Source: Marsupella aquatica (taxonomy: Eukaryota; Marchantiophyta). Taken from it: a stretch of 64,000 nucleotides of DNA. Both the position numbers and the translations under genes were made by a program. The stretch's first letter is position 1. The number at the start of each line of letters is the position of its first letter. This document shows, one piece after another, positions 22,401-31,749 of this stretch. A model generated the notes under the pieces. That model saw nothing but the letters and a program-made list of their open reading frames with translations, ran no database searches and was not told the DNA's origin. The stretch is from the NCBI GenBank assembly GCA_973895155.1, contig OZ316897.1, positions 14,632,001 through 14,696,000 on the forward strand, given 5' to 3'.

Positions 22401-22989
22401 GACTTCTCTTCAATTCATTCCAACCTGATTCCTTCTACCTTAAAGAAAGGTTACAACGTGGATACACCTCTTCATTAAGGAACTCTCAAAGTCAAATTGA
22501 TTGGACCCAGAAAGGTCAATTTCCGTCTCCCCAACCTTCATGTCGTGACTGCCAACACGAGAGGATGAACAGACTCTCAAACCCAAATTGATTGGACCCA
22601 GTAAGGTAAATTCTCGTCTCCCCATTCTTGATGACCTGATCTGACTTCTCCCACCTTCGGAAGACTGAAACTCGCCGCTACCAATACTCGAGGATAAACA
22701 GCTCACAGTGCACTCCAGAAAAGATGAAACTGGACGATGACACGAGCGATAGGCGGCGCCCGGCCATCCACCTACGTACCTTTCCATTGAGCCACAATCG
22801 GTCCGCCGTGAATGATGGGCTAGCGGCCACCGTGGTGGTCGCGAAGAGGTAATCTAAGGTGACGCTGATGCTGGAATTGATGGGGAGAATCAGCTTCTCG
22901 TCCCGCTTGCCCCAATACTTGATCACCGCAATGTTGCTGGGCGCCCTCGCCGTCTTCATGAGCACCCAAGCCGACCCTTCGCTCCCCAT
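19437..22989 (-). CDS. MVD: Mevalonate diphosphate decarboxylase
   Basis: Converts mevalonate diphosphate plus ATP to isopentenyl diphosphate, the last step of the mevalonate pathway supplying sterols and sesquiterpenes. Ten exons on the minus strand: 22989-22780, 22105-21907, 21582-21516, 21229-21166, 21029-20949, 20825-20739, 20454-20297, 20178-20130, 19930-19806, 19659-19437. All introns are GT/AG and the phases agree, giving 420 aa (family about 410-420). Visible signatures: [18 protein letters not shown] near 19-36, the GHMP ATP-binding loop [12 protein letters not shown] at 121-132, [12 protein letters not shown] at 161-172, and YTFDAGPNA with the catalytic Asp at about 311. The start is the first in-frame ATG; the frame stays open upstream but has no ATG there. 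No lesion is seen. Relative to Arabidopsis MVD as I recall it, two residues are missing after SVTLD. Confidence 0.95.
21583..21720 (-). repeat. Direct repeat in MVD intron 2
   Basis: GTTTGAACATGACATTCTC occurs at 21589 and 21664 with related sequence after it, a small diverged duplication beside exon 3. Confidence 0.7.
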
Positions 22990-25500
22990 CTCGGTTCCAA
23001 AAGACCGTCCCTGCCAAGCAGATCGGTCGGAAGAACCTGTCTGATCACTTTCGCTCCTCCCTCCCTCCCTCTGCAACACTGGTCTGCTGAATGGAGCCCA
23101 ATTCCTTCTGAATTCCCAAAACGGCGACAAAACCAACACACCACAATGTACGCCTTGTCAGCTAACTGATTTAACTCAGCACAAGTTCTTTGTCGGTGAT
23201 TTTTATGCGATATTATTGTGTTCCACCAGTGTGTAAACTGAGCAGACTGGATCAGTGAGTTCTCCGTTTCAGATTCTCAAACCAGACGAACACACATTCA
23301 GGTTGAGCCACTCACTCTGAAGAAAGAGTTCGCTCACATGCATTACTTTGCTGGGCCTTCAAAGCAAAAACAGAAACAGCATTCCAAGATCAGAGAGGAG
23401 AAGGGACAACTTACTGCAGGCCTCAGCAACCTCGACACTTTGTGCAATGGTTGTGAGAGCTCCAAATCCTTGCTCCAAATCTTGGAAGCGAGAGGAATTG
23501 TTCACCTCCAAATCTTGGAGGCGAGAGGAATTGTTCTGGTGAAGATACAACAAAAAACATATGTATACGTAGAAGACGAGAATATGCTTCTCAATTGTCG
23601 CCTCTCGCCTGCTCTTGTCTGCTCTGCTCGTCTCCTCTTCTCTGTATATTGTTGCTCAAGCTCTGTCTCCAGCTCTACTGTAGCTCTAGCTCTAGCTCAC
23701 TCATTCACTCACTCACTCACTCACCACTCCTGAGGTCAAGAGCGAAGACTGCTCTGCACACTCTGTAAGGAGTAAAGGTACCTACCAAAGACCCCAGAAC
23801 TCCACCTTACAGTACAGTATACCTTCTTCCCAATTTGTCAAACTGGGTCTGGGGAGATTCAATCTGAAAGGCCAGGAAACCGAATTATGAGGTGGAAAGC
23901 AGAGAGGTGTTGTGATTGTTGGTGGCACCAACTGAGATTTGGATGAAACTGGTCGAAATTGCTCTACCAGGATTTTCGGTTTGGTGCTTGGGTTGTGGGT
24001 TAGTTATTGCGCCCTTGGTGGGTTTTCTGGCTCGTGGTTTCTTTTTGTCTCGTTGGTCATCCTGGTTCTCCTTTGTTTTCTCCCCCTTATTAGGCTTTCT
24101 GCCTTTGGGATCCTTGTTTGACTGTCTTTTTTGTTCTTTGACAGTCTGATATATAATTGGTGGTGTGTTTTCTCCCCTTTACTAGGCTTCCTGGCTTTGG
24201 GATTATTGTTTGACTATTTTTTTTGTTCTTTGACAGTCTGATATATATAATTGGTGGTGTGGTTGTTGGGGAAGGTGAAGCAAGGACTCTTTTCTGTAGG
24301 AGAGGGCTCCCTCCTGATAGCTAGACAAATTGGATGATTTGAATAAATAAGGAGTGTATGCTAGCTGGAAATTGAAGCCTGGATGGACCCCGATGTTTGC
24401 CAAAATGTTTCGATGGACTTTTGCAACCCCAATGGACTGCAGCAAAACCCTGTTTTCTGCATGATAAGTTGATAAATGAAATGTGACAAGAAAATGAGAC
24501 AATCATCTTTGTAATTTCCCCAGTTGGATTCAGACTCATGCGTCAACTCAACAAAAAGAAGGGGAGTTGAGGCATAAGTTTAACAAGTTGTGTTTGCAAT
24601 TGCTGACAACCTTATTCTGTCGCTGCTTACTCTCTTCTTGGACCAGTAAACCTGAGCCTAGATTCACCTTAATTTAAGAGATTTTGGGAGACACTTTGAT
24701 ATTTTGGAGTTATTGTTTCATTTCTCTTCATTGACAACCTTTGATATTACATTGTATATAAACCCTTTGCACATCCTATTTCTAATTTTTTGAGTTTGAT
24801 TTTTTATTGAACTCAAAAGCCCTCTTTTTATTAGAGCCAATCCAATGCAACAATTTGGGTATCTCTGTACTACTAAATTATAAGTCCAGTATCATAATTA
24901 ATTAGCTAGTTTGCCTTGATTAAAGGTATTTTCATTTTATTATGGTTTAATCAAATTTTTGATACACATAATCACCTAGATATGAGTTAGAATTTGTCAC
25001 ATAAGTCCAATATGCTGAAGGGCAACCAATTGAAGCAAAAATGTGGAGTTGCTTTAAGAAGCATGCCAGGATTTTATCAATCATCAGTGCATCAATTGAG
25101 CAATATATGCACCATACATTGCCTTTTACCTTTGATGTACGGATTTGGCCAGAGTTTGGCTTAGTTTAGTGATGCCATGGGATTACAATGAATATTTTGT
25201 TTGACTTGATCCTTGAACTTCTTGCGAGAAAGGAGAGTGCATGGTTCATTAGAGAACCATAGAAATTGAGTTTCAAATTTTGACTAAAAGACGGCCTTTG
25301 GAAAATGTCAGACCACCATCTTGAATGTGTTCAATTTTGGACAAGTGAATATGGCAGAAGGAAAACCAGCAAAAAATGTCAATTAATGAGAGGAACAATT
25401 TCAAAAGCGATTGTAGGGACAACACTAGTGAAACACAGAAGAAAATAGTAACTAGAACACATCTCACTGTAGCATTTGGGGAGAGTCAGCACAATCAAAG
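22990..25500. other. MVD upstream region and intergenic sequence with short repeats
   Basis: The MVD promoter should lie here (minus strand). Structures seen: a two-copy 30-bp repeat CCAAATCTTGGA-GCGAGAG near 23474-23537; a TCAC microsatellite at 23697-23724; and a 92-bp tandem duplication at 24075-24260 (GTTTTCTCCCC head, CTTTGACAGTCTGATATA tail). No other gene is recognised. Confidence 0.5.
24075..24260 (+). repeat. Two-copy tandem repeat, period 92 bp
   Basis: Copies start at 24075 and 24167, each containing CCTTTGGGAT or CTTTGGGAT, TTGTTTGACT, TTTTTTGTTCTTTGACAGTC and ATTGGTGGTGTG. Confidence 0.88.
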
Positions 25501-25539
25501 AATTAAGCAAACAGAAGCCATTCACTTAGTCATGAAGAG

Positions 25540-25885
25540 CATGACCTAAGTAGATTACACAACATATAAATGAGGAAAAATTCAAGTCAAACGCCAAAAA
25601 CAATGAAGAAGAAGTTCAACAATTCACGATCATAAAAGTGATTTCCCTGTGATCCAACTAGGAGCAATCTGACTCTCTATCCATAGAGTAATGCCTAGAT
25701 GAAAACCTCATATTTGCAAGGAAGAATTGTGGTCAGATGCCAAAGCTATTAACAAGAAGTTCAACAAAACGAGTCACTAAAGCTAAATTTGATGTGATTC
25801 ATTTATCTGAGAATGACCTAGACGAGAACATTGTATCAACAAGGAAGGATTGAGGTAAAATGCCAAAACCATTGAGAAGCAAACG
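25540..25885 (+). repeat. Three diverged tandem units leading into the candidate exon 1
   Basis: Units ending near 25625, 25765 and 25885 share GCCAAA-CCATT-A-AAGAAG, preceded by AAGGAAGAATTG-GGTCA and a CCTAGATGA-AAC segment, with a spacing of about 120-140 bp. The possible start codon at 25860 falls in the last unit. Confidence 0.55.
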
Positions 25886-26009
25886 GGACTCTAAACCTAA
25901 TGTCCAAGCAATCCCTGAATCTCCTGGGGAAGATGAAGCTAGGATGGACCCAAAAGGAAATGAATATAATAATTATATGGATCCCTCTTCATCTGCTTAT
26001 AATGCGGGT
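25860..26009 (+). CDS. Candidate first exon of the dynein light chain gene
   Basis: An ATG-initiated, hydrophilic, acidic 50-codon segment that ends at a good donor (GGT followed by GTAAGT at 26010) in phase 0. The Tctex1 exon at 26936 also starts in phase 0, so the two would join cleanly to a 168-aa protein. No family similarity is expected in this N-terminal tail, so the assignment rests only on splice phase and position. The frame stays open past the donor to 26084. The start codon sits in a local tandem repeat, which weakens the case. Confidence 0.4.
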
Positions 26010-26935
26010 GTAAGTTCACCTCTCAATCCCACTACTGAAATAGTTGATACACACAAGAAGGACATTCCATTTGAAATGTCATAAAGTCTCCAGGTTTCTT
26101 TCACAATGATGAAATGAGTCTACAAGTTCATTGTTTTCTAGCAGTGGATCACCTTATTTGTTTATAGAAATTAGTGTAGAGACAACGACAAGAAGTACGA
26201 AGGGATTAATAGAGTCAAAGATGGGTTTTTCACACTGATGTGTTCTTAGATTGTTGTCACAGTTCCCAAGAATAATTGTCAAATTTTGCCAAATGCAAAG
26301 CCTCCTAGAATGAATCTAAGCTTCAAGTTGGTATCAATTCCGGTATCAAGTTCACTACAGTTGGCAGGAAATATGAATACCTCGTAGTCCATTAGGTCTG
26401 AATACATTCCGACGTCTAAAAGCATAAAAAGTGAAAAGTCTTATAGCCTGCTTGCTGAGAGCAAAATGAAGAACTACTCAAAATGAATTCTGACTAGAAC
26501 TTAGGTGAGGAATATTCCTTCGTCAGTCAAACACGGGCATGCATTTTTAACTTACTAGCCCCCCTGACTAGCCCCAACACGCATGTGTATGGACAAGAAG
26601 CGCTCTGTGTACCCAGACTCCCCATGCCCATCATTGCTCACAAGCATAATCTAATTATCTGCCCATCATTGCTCACAAGCTTAATTTAATTATCTGTTAC
26701 TGGAGAAGTTTATGGCCCATGGCTTCACGCTAAGGAGTAGGTCATGAAAGGTGGACTTCAGTCACAAATTACTCTATACTCTATATTATTTCCCTGTGAG
26801 TAGTCAATCTGGTCTATCCTTATTATTACCATGACAACTGTATGCTTATTAGTTTCTTTTTAAATGCATATCGTAATATTCATTACAGAGGCCCCAACCA
26901 CGAAAGAATTAGAGATGATTTTACTCTTTTTGCAG

Positions 26936-28089
26936 GATGTGGTACAAAGTGAGGTACCTAACGGACCAAACAACCAATTTGTTCCTGAGAGAGCAAAGGA
27001 AATAATTGGTGCTATTCTTAATGAAAAATTGACAGGGGTCAAGTATAATCCTGAAAGTGCACCACTTTATGTGAGGGAGATCACTGAGGCCATAAAAACA
27101 CAATTGAAAGGTAAAAATAAACAAAAACATGATCTTGTTTGATAATAATCTTGACCTCTTAGTACATTTGTTTGTGGGATTGTCTGATGTATCTCTTTGA
27201 GGATACCCTCTTGCTGATAAATCCTTAACAGGCCCTGCAGTGAGGGATACGGTTATGAGTAGTGTAAATGGTTATATTAATATTTCAAGACAGTGTTATG
27301 GGTTTTAATAGAGATGATAGATGTAATTATGGCATAGGTTTATTCAAATGAATTACAAAATGAAGATTTCAAAGTGTAAACTACTTTTCCAGAAGCTGAA
27401 GCTCTCATAGATTGTAACATTTGAAAATATACTTTGATAGACTGCCAAAACCCAAATGGACCATTTTGAGATTTTTCTAAAATGCAAATAGCACCTTTGC
27501 TTTGTATAGATGCTCACCTTTTCCACTGTCAAAAACTGTTTGGCCCATCTGAGCATTTTCTTTGTTTTTCCAAGTTCAGAAGACGTGTACATATTATAGA
27601 AACCAAGTCCTTTCTCTTCTGATAAGTAACAAATCAAGCCACAACTTCAACAAAATCTGAACTTGAATGTTACTTTTTGTGCCAATTTAGTACTTCATTT
27701 ATAAACCACAGTCATTATGCAGACAGCCTCTTCTAGTCGGTGCTCTACAAGAAATCCTGATGGTGAGGTCATGAAAAATAAGCTAAATACAAACCAAATG
27801 CACTCTTTTTTCTCTGAAAATTGTGCATAATTTCATTCATCAGTACCAATTCAAATTGTTTGGAGAGTCACTAATCACTTTGTGGTGAGACTCAATATAT
27901 TGGGCAGATATGGGCCTGGACAAATACAAGATAGTGGTGCAAGCTATGCTTGGAGAGCAAAGAGGACAAGGATTTCAGATGTCTTGCAGATGCTTTTGGG
28001 ATCCCAACACGGACAACTATGCTCACAATTCATTTTCCAATGAATCCATTTTTTGTGTAGCTGGTGCCTTTGCATTGTACATGTCCTGA
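26936..28089 (+). CDS. DYNLT2B: Tctex1-type dynein light chain (TCTEX1D2/DYNLT2B-like), last two exons
   Basis: Exons 26936-27110 and 27908-28089, joined across a GT/AG intron of 797 bp at a split GAT codon, give about 118 aa covering the whole Tctex1 fold. The first exon carries FVPERAKEIIGAILNEKL and YNPESAPLYVREITEAIK. The second carries KYKIVVQAMLGEQRGQGF, CRCFWDPNTDNYAHNSF and ESIFCVAGAFALYM before the stop. The GEQRGxG / RCFWDxxTDNY block is the hallmark of the family. Members are light chains of dyneins; TCTEX1D2 serves the IFT dynein-2 motor and related Tctex2b proteins serve axonemal dynein. In land plants this implies motile sperm. The first exon could instead start at the upstream AG (26888), and the N-terminus is uncertain (see 25860-26009). 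Confidence 0.85.
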
Positions 28090-28877
28090 ATTGATTCTGC
28101 TTGCCATCTTCCACACATTCAAGCTCTTTGTGGTTCTCAAGCCCTCTAGTCAGAGCTATCAATCGAGCTACCCTAAAAATCTCAATTGATCACTCATCAA
28201 TGTGTTGCATGCTCTGAAGCATGAGCAATGCAATTAGTGATCTCGTAAGTACTCTCTGTGGATTTTGAGGCAAAATGTGCACTCATTTTACCATGCATGT
28301 TTTGCTTTCTTAAATTTAGATGTACTTTTATAATTTTATGTGTGATTCCCATAGTCACACATAGTTTACATATGTTGTCATGAGCATTCTCTAAGTCTGC
28401 TCTGAGTTTGAGGTGTGTATTGCGCGTGTTCAACTGATCAGGAGAACTACATAGTTACTGATTTTGTGTAGTTTGGTACATAAATGGTGGCCAAATGATT
28501 CCGATTTAACCAAACTTCTAAACACTAATCAAACCTTTGAGGGTGTCAAGTTTGAAAGTACAGCAGTTCTCGGTGTTAGAAAGGAGTTTATATATTCACT
28601 CAAGGAAGATAATTATTGTCGGAAATATATCAGGGATTTATGGGCACGATGCACCTAATTGTTTGACAATAAATACATAACCAGCTTCTTGTATGATTAA
28701 AATTTTGTGGCAGGGTCAAATAGAATGAAATCTTATTAAGACAAAGGTGAACACCCAGCCCCAAACTTGGGTCTACTACAAAAAAAAAGCCATAGGCATT
28801 GTGTGTGATCCAAAATGTGTATTTTAATATTGTTCTTACCACAGTTTTATAAGTGTACAGGAAGTAAACTAACAAAT
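28090..28877. other. No gene recognised
   Basis: This presumably starts with the 3' UTR of the dynein light chain gene. No other feature is supported. Confidence 0.4.
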
Positions 28878-29166
28878 TGTTGGTTCAAACTAGACAACAA
28901 ATGCAGACATAAAAGTACACTCGATCACATGCATGCTACACCAACAAGACACCACGGATGGAGAAACTCCTAAATGGTCCATAGTATAATTATGAGAGTG
29001 CATGTGAAGACAAGTGAGAGAATGCTCTCCCTCCAACCTATACCCCCACATGTACCTTCCAAAGGGGACTAAGATGTGTGGCCTAAGTGAAGTGGATCTT
29101 ATCCTCCCCTGATCAAGGCTTAAGTAACCATAGTCGGGAACTTGAGTCAATTCAAAATAGTAAACA
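28878..29166 (-). repeat. Diverged solo LTR related to the 11354-17186 Copia family
   Basis: Collinear with the LTR at 16892-17186 over its length: ACTAGACAACAA, GCTACACCAACAAGACACC, GGAGAAACTCCT, TGCTCTCCCTCCAACCTATA, GTGGATCTTATCC and GTCGGGAACTTGAGTCAATT all recur in order. No coding region is adjacent, so it is a solo LTR. Ends are approximate because they have decayed, and no target duplication is obvious. Confidence 0.82.
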
Positions 29167-29940
29167 CAAAAATAGATAACACTCCTTACTATATATATAA
29201 ATATTTTATACAGTAAATTAGGTCAGCTCAAATTAAACACATATTGATTTATAGAATATCCACTTGAAAAAGGGTATTTTAATTAGGCCAAGGTCCCATG
29301 TGGTATCATAAAAAATATACTAAGTTAACCCCCCAGTAGCCCAAAGTACCAAGTAATCTTAAGCTGTGCACACACCAAGCCACCAGGTATCACTTAGTTA
29401 CCCTCTAAAAAGGTGCCATGTATGTACAAGGCCCTGTTAGGTAACCCCTAACAATATTTTTGGATCATAGAAGAAGCTCCATCTCCAGATTATCAGTGAG
29501 ACTCACATAGGTACCACTTCTAGCCCTGTACTCAGTTAATAGGCCTGGCGTTCACTTCATGTCTTGCTCCTCTTCATTCGTAATTAGTTTCTCATGTGGT
29601 CAATTTGTTAGATTTTAGGGCTGAGGAAGGTAGTCCAATGGAGAGACTCTTCTCATGCTAGAAAATTCTTTCCATTATCTGTCTATTAGGAGTACAACTC
29701 TCTCTAAAGGTACACTCTCAGGAAGACGGATCAGTTTTGCGCTAAACCAAGCCTTGCAGTAGTTGATAAATGCAAACCCCCTACAATTTGCTCTTATCAA
29801 TAAGTGTGCATGGTTTACATCCTTTGTGAAATGTGTGGTTTGTTAAGTCAGTGAGCAATCTAGTGACTCTTAACACAAACTGCCTGTCCTTGCCCTAAAC
29901 TTGGTGTCCTACTCCATAAATGCATTTTACACTACTAAAA
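29167..29940. other. No gene; dispersed repeat fragment
   Basis: 29280-29330 (TTAGGCCAAGGTCCCATGTG and following GGTATC) resembles 35830-35885, so it belongs to a dispersed repeat of unknown type. Nothing else is recognised. Confidence 0.4.
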
Positions 29941-29945
29941 AATGT

Positions 29946-30083
29946 CACGCACTGCCCAGAGAGACATGGCTGTGTGGTAGCTCACTTTAGTTGAGACTCA
30001 TAGGTCTAGAGTTGAGTTCAAATGATGTGATGGACTTCTCCCTTTCTGTGGGGTTTCACAGATTTCTCCTTAAAAAAAAGGTT
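29946..30083 (+). mobile_element. SINE-like element, copy 1
   Basis: A tRNA-like head has an A-box-like TGGCTGTGTGG (near 29970) and a B-box-like GAGTTCAAATG (near 30016) at about tRNA spacing. It is followed by CCCTTTCTGTGGGGTTTCAC and an A-rich tail (30072-30082). A second, diverged copy is at 30750-30955. Confidence 0.55.
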
Positions 30084-30749
30084 TAAAGAATAATTTTCCA
30101 TGCACTTCTAATCACCTGCAATTTGATGGGATTGTGCACTTGCCAATCAGGACAAAAGTACAATTATCAATGGTTTTGCACTTATACAGTCTTTTTGACA
30201 AAATGAATCCAGGCCTGTTTGCACATGGAAAAGGTACAAAAGAAGTGCAACTTTGTTAAAGTAAGAGGGGACAAACAGGGTAAATTGCAATTTCCATATT
30301 TGCACTTATGGAACTTGCACTTACAGAGAGTCCACTGTACTCCAATAGTAGTTTTCATGGATTCAACTCCTCAAAGGCAATGAACTACGTCAAAGGAATA
30401 TATCTTGTGCTACTCTCCATTGATCATTGAATTTTTGTATGGATATTTTGTTAAATGATTGGGCAAGGAAAAAGCTGTCCATTGGAGAGCTTCTTATGTC
30501 ATAAAATTCTGCCCTCTGGACTTTTATCTTAAACCACAATTGCACCTATAAAGGTTTAAAGGTTACCCATAACAAATTCAGTTTTAGTAGGAATGAGCTG
30601 GAGTCACACAAAAGGTGCTGAGTGCTCCACCTTTTATGGTGAGTAGTGAGGCATGGTATGGGGCTTTTATAGGGGCAGGTGTGGTTTAAGAGGACTCCAC
30701 TAGGTGTTTACTTGGATTCAAGTACTCAACAGCAATGCCTAAGAGACTC

Positions 30750-30955
30750 TAGGCACTGCCTGTGCAGTAGCTCACTTGAGTTAATATTCATAGGTCAAGA
30801 GATCACATCAAATGTTCGGGTGATAAAATGTTGCCACTAACTGTCCCTTTCTGTGGAGTTTGACAGAGTCTCTTATATATCTTTATATAAAAATCTCTTA
30901 TATATCTTTATATAAAAATATTCCTCCCTGTGGGTTTCACAGATTTTCCCTTAAA
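30750..30955 (+). mobile_element. SINE-like element, copy 2 (diverged, with internal duplication)
   Basis: Shares GCACTGCC, GTAGCTCACTTGAGTTAA, TTCATAGGTC, CATCAAATG and CCCTTTCTGTGGAGTTT-ACAG with copy 1 in the same order. A 30-bp AT-rich piece (TCTCTTATATATCTTTATAT) is duplicated in tandem near 30870-30928. The B box is degraded. Confidence 0.5.
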
Positions 30956-31749
30956 TTTCTTAATATAAATAAAACGTCCTCAATGGCAACGAAATGCATC
31001 TGGCAAACAAATACCCAGCCATGTGGGCAAGCCATACCAGCAATGCATGTTTCAAGGATACATTTCGCCTCTTCCAACGTTTCAATTGACTCCTCTTTTC
31101 AAAGCCCTTTACTTTTCGAGATTTCAGTGTTCTGATGTTGTTGAGAAGACAGCTACATAACCAGAGACAAGAACCAGGACACAAGTGAGGTTGATAATTT
31201 CTCTGATTCAGAGTGAGGCAACCAGTTTCTTCAAGTGACAGGATTCGGAGTTGTTGAGATTCTGCGATTTAGTGAAGATTTGCAGAGTACCGTATAGCAG
31301 TTGTAAGTCTGGAGGTCTGTAGCCCTGCTCTTGATTAAAATTGGATTGTGTCTTCAAATGACAATTGGAGGACCGTAAGACAGATAGGAGATTTTCCAGA
31401 CAAGGCGTCGTAGAGGGAGGAACAAGGCTAATTGCATAAATATGGCTACATCAATTCCAGGAGCATTAAAGTAGTCCAATGCCATCGATTTGATGCAAAC
31501 CAACTTTTTGATGACCCTCACACAAACTGGAACGACGGTAACCCCGGATAAATTGGATTGTATTTGATTGATTAGGTGACACAAATGCACTTCAAAAAAT
31601 GAGTCAAAATTGTCCAAAGGCAGGAAACTGCCAAAGATTGATCTACTGACCAGGTGCTTTATGGACAGCATGATATCATCGGTGAGTCATTTGACTCGCA
31701 TGAGTGAATCATAAATGAAGGATCTTCTGGAGTTGTCCAACATGAACAT
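30956..31749. other. 3' flank of SAM50, no gene seen
   Basis: Probably includes the SAM50 3' UTR (minus strand). No other coding sequence is recognised. Confidence 0.4.

Noticed and set aside
22990-23139. N-terminal extension of MVD that might be an organelle-targeting peptide
   Set aside because: The frame is open for 50 codons upstream but begins at GTG and contains no ATG before 22989, so there is no conventional start.
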